DNA of 64,000 nucleotides from an uncultured Eubacteriales bacterium (GCA_902786465.1 CADACQ010000008.1:1-64000), one strand, 5' to 3'. Numbered from the stretch's first letter, positions 41,187-49,518 are shown. Translations and numbers: made by a program. The notes: a model not told the origin generated them from the letters alone.

Positions 41187-41896
41187 GCGTGTACGAAAAA
41201 AGCTATCGGCTGCTGAGCAGCGACGTGGACGCGGACCAGCGGCTGCGGCTTTCCCGTCTGTTCACCTTTCTGCAGGAGGCGTCCATCGCCCACACCACCG
41301 AGCTGGGCATGGGCCGGGAGAAGACCCTGGACAGGGGGCTCCTCTGGATCGTCACGCTGCAGCAGGTGCAGGTGGCGCGGCTCCCGGTCTACGACGAGGA
41401 CGTGAAGCTCCTCTCCTGGCCCGGGGAGACCATGCACCTCTACTTCCCCCGGTACTATCGGATGGAGGATAGGGAGGGCCGCACCCTGCTCACCGGCAGC
41501 GCCCTCTGGGCCCTCATGGACCGGGAGAGCCGGAAGATGGTGTTCCCCGAGGATCACGGCGTCCGCATCCACGGGGAGACGGGGGAGAGGCCCCTGCCTC
41601 TGCCCGCCGCCCCCAAGCCCGCCCGGGAGGGGACGAGGGAGCAGTTCACCGTGCCCTACAGCTACGTGGACTTGAACGGGCACATGAACAACACCCGGTA
41701 TCTGGACCTTGCGGAGGATCGGATGCCGGCGGATCTGCGGGCCCGGCCCATTCGGGAGGTGCGGGCGGAATTCAGCGGCGAAGCGAAGCTGGGTGAGGCC
41801 GTGACCCTGACCTACGGGGTGCAGGGGGCCGCCTTCCTGCTCAGCGGGGACAGGGAGCGGAAGCTGTTCCGGCTGAATCTGATGTATGAGGACTGA
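41183..41896 (+). CDS. Acyl-ACP thioesterase (FatA/FatB-like)
   Basis: A 237-residue double hot-dog protein of the acyl-ACP thioesterase family. The N-terminal hot-dog contains FTFLQEASIAHTTELGMGRE and GLLWIVTLQQVQVARLP. The C-terminal one contains SYVDLNGHMNNTRYLDLAED, with the Asn/His catalytic positions. It should release free fatty acid from the carrier. Its start overlaps the carrier gene by ATGA. A dedicated ligase, carrier and thioesterase together form a closed load-unload cycle. Confidence 0.92.
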   Translation: MSVYEKSYRLLSSDVDADQRLRLSRLFTFLQEASIAHTTELGMGREKTLDRGLLWIVTLQQVQVARLPVYDEDVKLLSWPGETMHLYFPRYYRMEDREGRTLLTGSALWALMDRESRKMVFPEDHGVRIHGETGERPLPLPAAPKPAREGTREQFTVPYSYVDLNGHMNNTRYLDLAEDRMPADLRARPIREVRAEFSGEAKLGEAVTLTYGVQGAAFLLSGDRERKLFRLNLMYED

Positions 41897-41926
41897 TCTT
41901 TGATCCAAGTATAAGGAGGTACGAAC

Positions 41927-43366
41927 ATGGGTGTTTTATCCGGCCTGGAGCCGAAAGCGGTGTTTGCTTTCTTCGAGGATTTGTGCGCTCTTCCTCACGG
42001 GTCCCGGCACACGAGGCCCGTCAGCGACTACATGGTGGCCTTCGCCCAGCAGCGGGGTCTCCGGTATCGCCAAGACGAGGTGAACAACGTGATCATCTGG
42101 AAGGACGCTGCCCCCGGCTACGAGGACGCGCCGGCGGTCATGCTCCAGGGACACATGGACATGCTGGTGGAGAAGGAGCACAACTGCACCCGGAACACGG
42201 AGGAAGTGGGTCTGGACATCTTCGTGGCGGGGGACGAGATCGGCGCCCGGGGCACCACCCTGGGGGCGGACGACGGCATCGGCGTGGCCATGGCTCTCGC
42301 TGTGCTGGACGACGATCAGCTGCGGCACGGGCCCCTCGAATGCGTGTTCACCGTGGACGAGGAGGTGGGCATGCAAGGCGTGCGGGCCCTGGACGTGTCC
42401 GATCTCAAGGCCCGGTACATGATCAACCTGGACTCCCTGGAGGAGCGGGTCTTCACCGTGAGCTGCGCCGGGTCCACCCGGGTGGTCAGCACCCTGCCCG
42501 TGAAGCGGGAGCCCTTCGAGGGCACCGTCTGCGCCCTCATGGTGGACGGGCTGGTGGGGGGGCACTCCGGCGAGGACATCCACCGGGGCCGGGCCAACGC
42601 CAACCATCTCATGGGCCGGGTGCTCACGGAGCTCATGGACAGGACGGAGCTTCGGCTCCTCACCGTCTCCGGCGGCGCCAAGGACAACACCATCCCCCGG
42701 GACGCGGCGGCCCTGATCCAGGTGAAGGACCTGGCGGCGGCCAAGGCGGCGGCCCAGGCCCTGGGCCCCATCCTGGAGAGCGAGTATCGGGCCGCGGAGA
42801 GCAAGGTCCGCGTCCGGCTGTTCCCCACCCGCAGCCACTTCGTGGCTATGGACGGGGAGAGCACCCGCCGGGCGGCCACCTTCCTGTTCTGCGCCCCCAA
42901 CGGGGTCCAGATGATGAGCGTGGAGGTGCCGGGGCTGGTCCAGACCTCTTTGAACTTCGCCCAGGTCTATACCGAGGACGACGACGTGGTGGCCCGGTTC
43001 ATGATCCGTTCCAGCATCAACTCCCAGGCGGAGGAGACGGCCCGCCGGGTCATGGCCCTGACCAGGGCTCTGGGCGGCACCGCCGCCATCCCCTCCTCCT
43101 ATTCCGCCTGGCAGTATCGGCCCCAATCCCATCTGCGGGACGTGATGACCGACGCCTTCCGCACGGTGTACGGCATCGAGCCCAGGATCGCGGCCCAGCA
43201 CGCCAGTTTGGAGTGCGGCATCTTCTCGGGGAAGATCCCGGACCTCGACTGCATCTCCATCGGGCCGGACGTGGTCAACGTCCACACCCCCCGGGAGCGG
43301 CTCAAGGTGGCCTCCACCTGGCGCACATGGGCGTTGCTTCGGGAGACCCTGCGGCGGCTCAAATAA
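41927..43366 (+). CDS. pepD: Aminoacyl-histidine dipeptidase PepD (first paralogue)
   Basis: A 479-residue M20-family dipeptidase that cleaves Xaa-His and other dipeptides with two zinc ions. Visible are QGHMDMLVEK, LGADDGIGVAMALA, VDEEVGMQG, the domain-swap region after GGHSGEDIHRGRANA, and the C-terminal NVHTPRERL histidine. TAAGGAGG precedes the ATG. A second, similar pepD lies three kilobases on. The gene closes with an intrinsic terminator. Confidence 0.94.
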   Translation: MGVLSGLEPKAVFAFFEDLCALPHGSRHTRPVSDYMVAFAQQRGLRYRQDEVNNVIIWKDAAPGYEDAPAVMLQGHMDMLVEKEHNCTRNTEEVGLDIFVAGDEIGARGTTLGADDGIGVAMALAVLDDDQLRHGPLECVFTVDEEVGMQGVRALDVSDLKARYMINLDSLEERVFTVSCAGSTRVVSTLPVKREPFEGTVCALMVDGLVGGHSGEDIHRGRANANHLMGRVLTELMDRTELRLLTVSGGAKDNTIPRDAAALIQVKDLAAAKAAAQALGPILESEYRAAESKVRVRLFPTRSHFVAMDGESTRRAATFLFCAPNGVQMMSVEVPGLVQTSLNFAQVYTEDDDVVARFMIRSSINSQAEETARRVMALTRALGGTAAIPSSYSAWQYRPQSHLRDVMTDAFRTVYGIEPRIAAQHASLECGIFSGKIPDLDCISIGPDVVNVHTPRERLKVASTWRTWALLRETLRRLK

Positions 43367-43378
43367 GGGAAAAACCGA

Positions 43379-43419
43379 AAAGATATGGGCTTTTTCGCCA
43401 AGGCCCATATCTTTTTTTG
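43379..43419 (+). terminator. Intrinsic terminator after the first pepD
   Basis: The stem aaagatatgggc/gcccatatcttt (43379-43390 with 43403-43414) is followed by a run of T. Confidence 0.9.
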
Positions 43420-43435
43420 TTTTTTCGTCCGTTTG

Positions 43436-43464
43436 TTGACATATATACTATATAGGATTATACT
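43436..43464 (+). promoter_or_regulatory. Strong putative sigma-A promoter for the DUF819 operon
   Basis: TTGACA (43436-43441), 17 bp, TATACT (43459-43464). About 100 nt of leader follow. Confidence 0.8.
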
Positions 43465-43564
43465 TTAAAAAGTAAAAGTGTTCACGCTGGCGACACAATT
43501 GACGGTCACTCAGCTCCGCCTTAACGGGGCTTTGGGATAGAAAATCAAAATGGGAGGGAATCCA

Positions 43565-44749
43565 ATGATCACCAATGGCTTTACCTATTTTGCGACCCTG
43601 GTGTTGATCGCCGGGCTCCTGGTCGGCGCACAGAGGCTGACCAAGTGGAAGTTCTTTGAGTATGTTCCCCCGGTGGTGCTGCTGTACCTCATCGGCATGC
43701 TGGGCTGCACCTTCAAGCTCTGGGACACCACCGCCACCAAGGACGCCTACAACGCCCTGCGCAACCCGATCCTGTACGCCATGATCTTCGTGATGCTGCT
43801 GCGGTGCGACATCCGTCAGATCCTGAAGCTGGGACCCAAGATGCTCCTGGGCTTCTTCACCGCCACCATCACCATCGCCATCGGCTTCGTGGCCACCTAC
43901 GCCATCATGCATCCTCTGCTGGGTGAGGGCGCATGGCGGGGCCTGGGCGCTCTGTGTGGCAGCTGGATGGGCGGCTCCGGCAACCTGGTGGCCGTAGCCG
44001 ACGCCCTGCAGGCCACGGAAGCGCAGCTGGCCGGCGCATCCATCGTGGACTCCATCGACTATTCCATCTGGGTCATGTTCCTGCTGTGGGCCATCACCCT
44101 GGCGCCCAAGTTCAACAAGTGGGTCAAGGCCAACACCAAGACCCTGGACGAAGTCTCCACCCGCCTCGACGCGGAGTTCGCCCAGGCCAAGACCAAGAAG
44201 GTGGACTTCCCCTCTCTGATCTTCCTGCTGGGTCTCGCCCTGTTCGTCTCCGCCATCTGCACCAACCTGGGCACCATCCTCCGGAACGCTTCCCCCAAGT
44301 GGCTGCAGGTCTTTGACGTGGCCACCTTCCGGATCGTGCTGGTCTCCATCATCGGTCTGGTCCTCGCCATGACGCCCATCGGCAAGATCGCCGGCTCCAC
44401 CGAGCTCTCCAACATCATGCTGTACATGGTCATCGGCCTCATCGCTTCCCGGGCCTCCTTCCTGGAGCTCTTCGAGGCGGGCATGGCCTGGTGGATCGTG
44501 GCGGGCTTCGTCATCCTGCTGATCCACGGTGTGCTGATGATCCTGGCCGCCAAGCTGTTCAAGCTCGATATGTTCACCAGCGGCGTTGCCTCCCTGGCCA
44601 ACATCGGCGGCACCGCTTCCGCCCCTATCCTGGCCGGGTCCTACTCCGGCTCCCTGGTCTCCGTGGGCGTCCTGATGGCCCTCATGGGCTACGTAGTGGG
44701 TACCTTCGGCGGCATCGGCGTTGGCTACCTTATGTCGATATTTGGTTAA
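43565..44749 (+). CDS. DUF819 family membrane transporter
   Basis: A 394-residue polytopic protein (about ten membrane helices) of the DUF819/YjcL family. Repeated motifs in the two halves, GSWMGGSGNLVAVADALQ and SLANIGGTASAPILAGSYSG, have the GGT/S-N/A-A pattern of this family. Its substrate is unproven. The setting between two PepD dipeptidases suggests transport of amino acids, peptides or a precursor thereof. The start MITNGFTY follows TGGGAGGG at 7 bp, and an ATG five codons upstream lies within that site. Confidence 0.85.
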   Translation: MITNGFTYFATLVLIAGLLVGAQRLTKWKFFEYVPPVVLLYLIGMLGCTFKLWDTTATKDAYNALRNPILYAMIFVMLLRCDIRQILKLGPKMLLGFFTATITIAIGFVATYAIMHPLLGEGAWRGLGALCGSWMGGSGNLVAVADALQATEAQLAGASIVDSIDYSIWVMFLLWAITLAPKFNKWVKANTKTLDEVSTRLDAEFAQAKTKKVDFPSLIFLLGLALFVSAICTNLGTILRNASPKWLQVFDVATFRIVLVSIIGLVLAMTPIGKIAGSTELSNIMLYMVIGLIASRASFLELFEAGMAWWIVAGFVILLIHGVLMILAAKLFKLDMFTSGVASLANIGGTASAPILAGSYSGSLVSVGVLMALMGYVVGTFGGIGVGYLMSIFG

Positions 44750-44774
44750 ATTCTAAACAAATGAACTGCGGACG

Positions 44775-44801
44775 CGATGCAAGTGACCTTCACTTGCATC
44801 G
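44775..44801 (+). promoter_or_regulatory. Perfect hairpin between DUF819 and second pepD
   Basis: CGATGCAAGTGA and TCACTTGCATCG (12-bp stem) flank a 3-nt loop in the 82-bp gap. No T tract follows, so it is more likely an mRNA processing or stability element than a terminator. Confidence 0.65.
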
Positions 44802-44831
44802 TGTCATATTAGGAGGAAAAGGAGAAAAAGT

Positions 44832-46271
44832 ATGGGTGTTTTATCCGGTTTGCAGCCGCAAAACGTCTTCCGTTTCTTCGAGGAGCTGTGCGCCATCCCC
44901 CACGGCTCCCACAACACCAGGGCCATCAGCGATTATCTGAAGGATTTTGCCGAGGCCCATCGGCTGAAGTTCCGTCGGGACGAACTGAACAACGTGATCA
45001 TCTGGAAAGCCCCCACGGCGGGGTATGAGCATTCCCCCGCCGTCATGCTCCAGGGCCATGTGGACATGGTGGCCGAGAAGGACGCCGACTGTACGAAGGA
45101 CATGGAGACCGAGGGGCTGGACCTGTTCGTGGAGGGGGATTTGGTGGGCGCTCGGGGCACCACCCTGGGCGGTGACGACGGCATCGCCGTGGCCATGATG
45201 CTGGCGATCCTGGCGGACAACGGCATCCCTCACGGGCCGCTGGAGTGTCTGTTCACCGTGGATGAAGAGGTGGGCATGCTGGGCGCCCGGGGCCTGGACG
45301 CCTCCGATCTGCAGGCCAGGTTCCTGCTGAACCTGGACTCCGAGGAGGAGAAGGTCCTCACCGTCAGCTGCGCCGGGTCCACCCGGGCGGTCTGCACCCT
45401 GCCCGTACGGCGGGCGGCCTTCGACGGCGCGGTCTGCGAGCTGGTGGTGGACGGGCTCATGGGCGGCCACTCCGGCGAGGAGATCCACAAGGGCCGGGCC
45501 AATTCCAACATCCTTATGGGCCGGGCGCTGACGGAGCTTATGAACGCCACGGACCTTCGGCTGTTGACCGTCTCCGGCGGCGCCAAGGACAACGCCATCC
45601 CCCGGGACGCCAGGGCGCTGGTGGCCGTGAAGGACGTGAAGGCGGCTGAGGCGGCGGCCCTGGCCCTGGGCGACGCCCTGAAGAACGAGTATCGGACCGC
45701 CGACCCGGACATCCGGGTGTCCCTGGTCCCGGCCGACAGCGGCCTGATCCCCATGGACGAGGACAGCACCCGCCGGGTGGCGGCGTTCCTGTTCTGCGCG
45801 CCCAACGGGGTCCAGATGATGAGCGCCGAGGTGCCGGGGCTGGTCCAGACCTCCCTGAACCTTGGGCAGGTGTACACGGACGGGGACGCGGTGGGGGGCC
45901 GGTTCATGATCCGGTCCAGCGTCAATTCCCAGGCCGCCGAGACCACCGAGAAGGTAGTCACTCTGACCCGGGCCCTGGGCGGCGCCGTGGAGATCCCCGC
46001 TTCCTACTCCGCCTGGCAGTATCGGCCCGATTCCCACCTCCGGGACGTGATGGTGGAGGCCTTTCGGGCGGTGTACGGCGAGGAGCCCAGGATCGCGGCC
46101 CTGCACGCGGGCCTGGAGTGCGGGATATTGTCCGGGAAGATGCCGGACCTCGATTGCATCTCCTTCGGACCGGACCTCACCAACATCCACACCCCCCGGG
46201 AGCGGCTGCACATCGCCTCCACGGAGCGGACCTGGAAGCTGACGCTGGAGACCCTCAAGCGCCTGAAATAA
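44832..46271 (+). CDS. pepD: Aminoacyl-histidine dipeptidase PepD (second paralogue)
   Basis: The 479-residue paralogue of the 41927 gene has the same length and the same opening MGVLSGL. It keeps QGHVDMVAEK, LGGDDGIAVAMMLA, VDEEVGMLGARGL, GGHSGEEIHKGRANS and NIHTPRERL, so the zinc sites are intact. Both genes are probably a tandem duplication separated by the DUF819 gene. AGGAGGAAAAGGAG precedes the ATG. It is co-oriented with the transporter and the CapA-like gene, consistent with a peptide-use operon. Confidence 0.94.
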   Translation: MGVLSGLQPQNVFRFFEELCAIPHGSHNTRAISDYLKDFAEAHRLKFRRDELNNVIIWKAPTAGYEHSPAVMLQGHVDMVAEKDADCTKDMETEGLDLFVEGDLVGARGTTLGGDDGIAVAMMLAILADNGIPHGPLECLFTVDEEVGMLGARGLDASDLQARFLLNLDSEEEKVLTVSCAGSTRAVCTLPVRRAAFDGAVCELVVDGLMGGHSGEEIHKGRANSNILMGRALTELMNATDLRLLTVSGGAKDNAIPRDARALVAVKDVKAAEAAALALGDALKNEYRTADPDIRVSLVPADSGLIPMDEDSTRRVAAFLFCAPNGVQMMSAEVPGLVQTSLNLGQVYTDGDAVGGRFMIRSSVNSQAAETTEKVVTLTRALGGAVEIPASYSAWQYRPDSHLRDVMVEAFRAVYGEEPRIAALHAGLECGILSGKMPDLDCISFGPDLTNIHTPRERLHIASTERTWKLTLETLKRLK

Positions 46272-46283
46272 GGAGGAACGCAT

Positions 46284-47444
46284 ATGAGCAAGGATAAGAC
46301 CTCCATCGTATTCACCGGCGACATCGGTTTCGACCGGTATATGGACCGCCGCTGGGAGGACGACGAGCTCCTCTCACAGCCCATTCTGGACTTCTTCCAC
46401 AGTGCGGATCACGTGGCCGCCAACGTGGAGGGGGCCCTCATCGACGCCGTGGACGACGGCAGCCGGGGCGTGTTCTTCCACGCCATGAACCCCGCCGCCA
46501 CCAAGGTGCTGAAAAACATGCACGCGGACATCTGGTGCGTGGGCAACAACCACACCATGGACGCGGGCCGGGAGGGCGTCGTCAGCACCCGGAAGATCGC
46601 CCAGGAGATGGGGTGCCTCACCATCGGCGCGGGCCTCAACGAGGTGGAGGCGTCGGAGCCCATCTATCTCGACGAGGCCGGCGGCATCGGCATGTTCGGC
46701 GTGGCGTATATGGCCGAGTGCATCCCCGCCACCGCCACGGAGCCCGGCATCTTCCGCTGGGACGACATGGACTACATCAAGAAGCGCATCGACGAGGTGA
46801 AGGCGAAGTGCCGCTGGTGCGTGGTGGTCTCCCACGGCGGCGAGGAGTTCACCAGCATGCCCAGCCCCTACACCCGGGATCGGTATCTCCGGTTCCTGGA
46901 GCTGGGGGCGGACGTGGTGGTGGCCCACCATCCCCACGTGCCGGAGAACTACGAGCTGTTCCCCGACGGGAAGGCCATCTTCTACTCCCTGGGCAACTTC
47001 ATCTTCGACACCAACTACCAGCGGGCCCACCTGTACACCGACGTGGGCGTGCTGCTGAAGCTGATCTTCACCCCGGAGAAGCTGGACTTCGAGGCCATGG
47101 GTATCGAGATCGTCCGGGGCCCGGAGAAGATCGTGGAAGCGCCCCTGCCGGACATCTTCACCAATATCCCCGCGGGCGAGTACGCCCTGCTGTCGCCCCT
47201 CGCTGCCAAGGCCTTCGTGGCGGAGGATATGCGCAAGATGATCTACCTGGAGCCGGATCGGTTCACCGACGCGCCTCAGGCCGTCTGGGACGGGTATTTC
47301 TTCAGCACCGAGCCCGACGGGTACTACGAGGGCACCCATATGGACTTCCATGTGATCGTCCCCTTCTCTAAGACCGCCGAGGAGGGCGCCTGGAAGTATT
47401 CGAAGCTCGATAAGGTGAAGGCGTATATTCTTAAGCAATTGTGA
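46284..47444 (+). CDS. CapA-family (PgsA-like) metallophosphoesterase
   Basis: A 386-residue protein of the CapA group with FTGDIGFDRYMDR at the N-terminus, VGNNHTMDAGREGV (Asn-His pair), VVVSHGGEEF and VAHHPHVPENYELF, then GKAIFYSLGNFIFDTNY. CapA proteins take part in poly-gamma-glutamate or capsule formation in bacilli. Many stand-alone homologues like this one have no tested substrate. There is no signal peptide or anchor, so it is probably cytosolic, unlike true PgsA. It follows pepD by 12 bp with AAGGAGG. Confidence 0.88.
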   Translation: MSKDKTSIVFTGDIGFDRYMDRRWEDDELLSQPILDFFHSADHVAANVEGALIDAVDDGSRGVFFHAMNPAATKVLKNMHADIWCVGNNHTMDAGREGVVSTRKIAQEMGCLTIGAGLNEVEASEPIYLDEAGGIGMFGVAYMAECIPATATEPGIFRWDDMDYIKKRIDEVKAKCRWCVVVSHGGEEFTSMPSPYTRDRYLRFLELGADVVVAHHPHVPENYELFPDGKAIFYSLGNFIFDTNYQRAHLYTDVGVLLKLIFTPEKLDFEAMGIEIVRGPEKIVEAPLPDIFTNIPAGEYALLSPLAAKAFVAEDMRKMIYLEPDRFTDAPQAVWDGYFFSTEPDGYYEGTHMDFHVIVPFSKTAEEGAWKYSKLDKVKAYILKQL

Positions 47445-47446
47445 TT

Positions 47447-47501
47447 ATTTTGCCGCTTTTTCTCTTTAGACAAAGAGAAAAAGCGGCGGAAAAAGAGAAA
47501 C
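47447..47501 (+). repeat. Palindromic 3'-end repeat, family R, copy 3
   Basis: It starts 3 bp after the CapA-like stop. The hairpin 47452-47487 has the same gccgctttttctcttt arm as copy 1, with a different centre (tagac), and the same A-rich tail ending gagaaac. Confidence 0.8.
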
Positions 47502-47704
47502 TTAAGAAGAGAAAGAGGACTGTGCGCGAAGCATAGTCCTCTTCTTAAGTTCTTTTGGCCGCACCTTTTCTTTTCGAGAAAGGGTGCGAAGCTGAGCGCT
47601 GCCAGTGGCAGATACAGCGAGGCGCAGCACGGGCAAAACAACAAGAAACCAAGCTTTGCGCAGGTTTCGACTATGTTTTGCCCCTGGTCATGCGAAGCTT
47701 TCCA
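47499..47704. other. Non-coding block with a series of nested inverted repeats
   Basis: No gene is visible. A large hairpin pairs AACTTAAGAA plus GAGGACT (47499-47521) with AGTCCTC plus TTCTTAAGTT (47535-47551), ending in TCTTTT, and can serve as a terminator. Next come GCACCTTTTCTTTTCGAGAAAGGGTGC (47571-47597, given here only as a stem-loop), GCGCTGCCAGTGGCAG, and a pairing of gggcaaaac with gttttgccc (about 47632-47686) enclosing gaaacc/ggtttc. The block lies between convergent genes. Confidence 0.6.
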
Positions 47705-48373
47705 TCATTCCTCTCCAAAAAGGTACTCGTACAGCCCCTCCGTCGTGTCGAAGTACAGGGGGCAGTTCTGCTGCAAAAAGGCCCGGATCTCCGGCACGTC
47801 GTAGGCCCAGCCCGCGGCGGCGAAGGGGACGCGGCGCTGTTTTGCCATGTCGTAGCCGGGCTTCAGATCGTCCACCACCAGCATGTCGGCGGGGTCGAGG
47901 TCCATGCACGCCATGAGCCGGTCCAGGGCGAAGGGGTTGGGCTTGCGCTGTTCCCGGGGCAGCTCCCAGCCGAAGACCATGGACGGCTCCGGCAGCCCGT
48001 TTGCCCGAAAGTCCCGCAGGATGTTCTGCCGCAGGGAGTGGGAGACCACCGCGATGCTGCCGCCCCGCCGCAGCTGCTCCGCCATGATCTCGCGGATGCC
48101 CGGGAAGGCCCGGGGCACGTGGGTAGAGACGTACTCCGTCCAGACCTGCATCTCCCGCATGAGCTCCGCCGGAGTCAGGCGCAGGACCTGCTCGCAGTAT
48201 TCCAGGAACCCCGGGTGGAAGTTGGCCCGGAAGTACTCCTCCAGGCTCACCGTGACCCCGGGCCGCACCTCCTTCAGGAACACCTCGAAGGCCGGGTGAT
48301 GGATGAGCCGGGTGCTGTCCATGACCGTGTCGTCGTGGTCCAGCACCAGGCACTTGTATCTAAGCCCACTCAT
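47705..48373 (-). CDS. HAD-superfamily hydrolase
   Basis: A 222-residue HAD phosphatase. Motif I is LDHDDTVMDS (D10, D12 region), motif II VVSHSLRQNILRDF (about 123-136), motif III K in REQRKPNPFALDR, and motif IV VVDDLKPGYDMA. The HAD_2-like cap lies between motifs I and II. It probably acts on a small phosphorylated metabolite. It is the last gene of a minus-strand group and overlaps the glutaredoxin-like gene by ATGA. Confidence 0.9.
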   Translation of the reverse strand: MSGLRYKCLVLDHDDTVMDSTRLIHHPAFEVFLKEVRPGVTVSLEEYFRANFHPGFLEYCEQVLRLTPAELMREMQVWTEYVSTHVPRAFPGIREIMAEQLRRGGSIAVVSHSLRQNILRDFRANGLPEPSMVFGWELPREQRKPNPFALDRLMACMDLDPADMLVVDDLKPGYDMAKQRRVPFAAAGWAYDVPEIRAFLQQNCPLYFDTTEGLYEYLFGEE

Positions 48374-48651
48374 GCCGCCAGGGCCCGGTCGAAGGCCGCC
48401 CGAAAGTGCTCCTTGATGGCCTCGTACCCGTGGAGGGGCGAGCACTCGTAGAGCTTGTCCCCCTGATGGAACACCGACGGCACCCGGAAGTAGTCGTAGC
48501 TGTCGGCCAGGGCTTGTTCCTCGCTCTCCTCGATCCAGCGCAGGCGCAGGGCCCCGTAGGCGGGCTCCTCCCGGAGCAGCTCCGCCACGGCCCTTCGGGC
48601 GTTCTCGCAGTAGGGGCAGCCCCGCAGGTAAAAGATCTCGATCTCGTGCAT
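48370..48651 (-). CDS. Glutaredoxin/thioredoxin-like protein
   Basis: A 93-residue thioredoxin-fold protein with CPYC at residues 12-15 and a cis-proline context (YFRVPSVFHQGDKLYE). This fits a small glutaredoxin-type thiol-disulfide reductant. Overlap with the HAD gene indicates co-translation. Its reductase partner is not in the window. Confidence 0.88.
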   Translation of the reverse strand: MHEIEIFYLRGCPYCENARRAVAELLREEPAYGALRLRWIEESEEQALADSYDYFRVPSVFHQGDKLYECSPLHGYEAIKEHFRAAFDRALAA

Positions 48652-48693
48652 GGTTTTCGTCCTTTCTATGTCTGTTCCGCTCTCCGGTGCATG

Positions 48694-48876
48694 CTACGCT
48701 CGATCCTTGGCGTCCTTCCACAGCAGGTAGAAGACCAGGGACAGGCCCAGACCGATTAGACTGGACACGATCGAACCGGTCCTCGTGAACAAAGCCGACA
48801 GGAGCGAAATGATCCCGGCGACGGCGAGCCCCACCCAAGCGATCAAAAACAGGACCCTCAGATTCCGATTATCCAT
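48694..48876 (-). CDS. Small two-helix membrane protein
   Basis: A 60-residue protein with two membrane segments (about 8-27 and 34-53) and a charged end, KDAKDRA. GGGAGG precedes its ATG at 7 bp. The layout resembles small YtpI/SdpI-like or phage-holin-sized proteins, but no family is recognised. Confidence 0.6.
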   Translation of the reverse strand: MDNRNLRVLFLIAWVGLAVAGIISLLSALFTRTGSIVSSLIGLGLSLVFYLLWKDAKDRA

Positions 48877-48888
48877 ACGTACCTCCCT

Positions 48889-49359
48889 TCAGACGGTCAG
48901 ATGGGCCACGACCTCGCCCATGAAGATCCAGTGGGGCTCGACGCCGTTCTGGTAGATCTTCTGGGCGTAGGGGGGCACGTCCTCGTAGGCCATGGGCGCC
49001 ATGTAGATCTTCTTGCAGACGAAGGTCTCCCGGGCCTCCTCGAAGGTGACGCCCTCGGGGAGGGACCGGGGCGTGAGCCCGGCGGCGGCCGCCTTGTCCC
49101 CGTCCCGGCCGGACAGGCGGCCCATGAGGAGCAGCGCCTCCCGGCAGCTCTCGGGGAAGAAGGACACGGTGAAATACTCGCTGTCCTTCATGAACTGCCA
49201 GGTGTACCGGTCCGGCCGCACGTAGACCGTCAGCGCGTCCCGGTTCCACACCGTGCCCAGGGCCCCCCAGCCGATGGTCATGCTGTTGAAACGGTCCTTC
49301 GTGCCCGCCGTCAGCAGGCCCCAGTCCTTTTCGAATTTGGTGAAGGGATCGACTTGCAT
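48889..49359 (-). CDS. Flavin reductase-like (FMN-binding split-barrel) protein
   Basis: A 156-residue protein of the flavin reductase group. KFEKDWGLLTAGTKDRFNSM and TIGWGALGTVWNRDALTVYV are the typical FMN-contact region. FTVSFFPESCREALLLMGRL follows. Many clostridial members of this group use FMN to reduce small molecules. AGGAGGAAC precedes the start. It is followed by the small membrane protein gene with a 12-bp gap. Confidence 0.88.
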   Translation of the reverse strand: MQVDPFTKFEKDWGLLTAGTKDRFNSMTIGWGALGTVWNRDALTVYVRPDRYTWQFMKDSEYFTVSFFPESCREALLLMGRLSGRDGDKAAAAGLTPRSLPEGVTFEEARETFVCKKIYMAPMAYEDVPPYAQKIYQNGVEPHWIFMGEVVAHLTV

Positions 49360-49434
49360 GGGCTGTTCCTCCTAAAACCTGTTTTTCTCATTATACCCGC
49401 ATCCATCCGCTTTTTCCACCGCTTTTTCCACCGT

Positions 49435-49514
49435 TTTTTGCGGCGGGCAGGCGATGGCTCATACAACGGAAAAAGGACGCAGCCTTGCGTCCTTTTTTCT
49501 TGTATGACGGCCTT
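49435..49514 (+). repeat. Structured repeat, family S, degenerate copy D with terminator-like hairpin
   Basis: Only the right part remains: a TTTGCGGC trace, an inner hairpin AAAAAGGACGCA/TGCGTCCTTTTTT (about 49469-49499) matching copy C, and the right end TGACGGCCTT (49505-49514), 4 bp from the stop of the GH5 gene. The left half is missing. Outer tcatacaa/ttgtatga arms extend the hairpin. On the minus strand the stem is followed by TTTTTCC and could terminate the GH5 transcript. Confidence 0.65.
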
Positions 49515-49518
49515 GAGA

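Noticed and set aside
47705..48838. Extended start for the HAD hydrolase
   Set aside because: The upstream part is out-of-frame translation of the glutaredoxin-like gene. MSGLRYKC at 48373 overlaps that gene by ATGA and begins the HAD fold.
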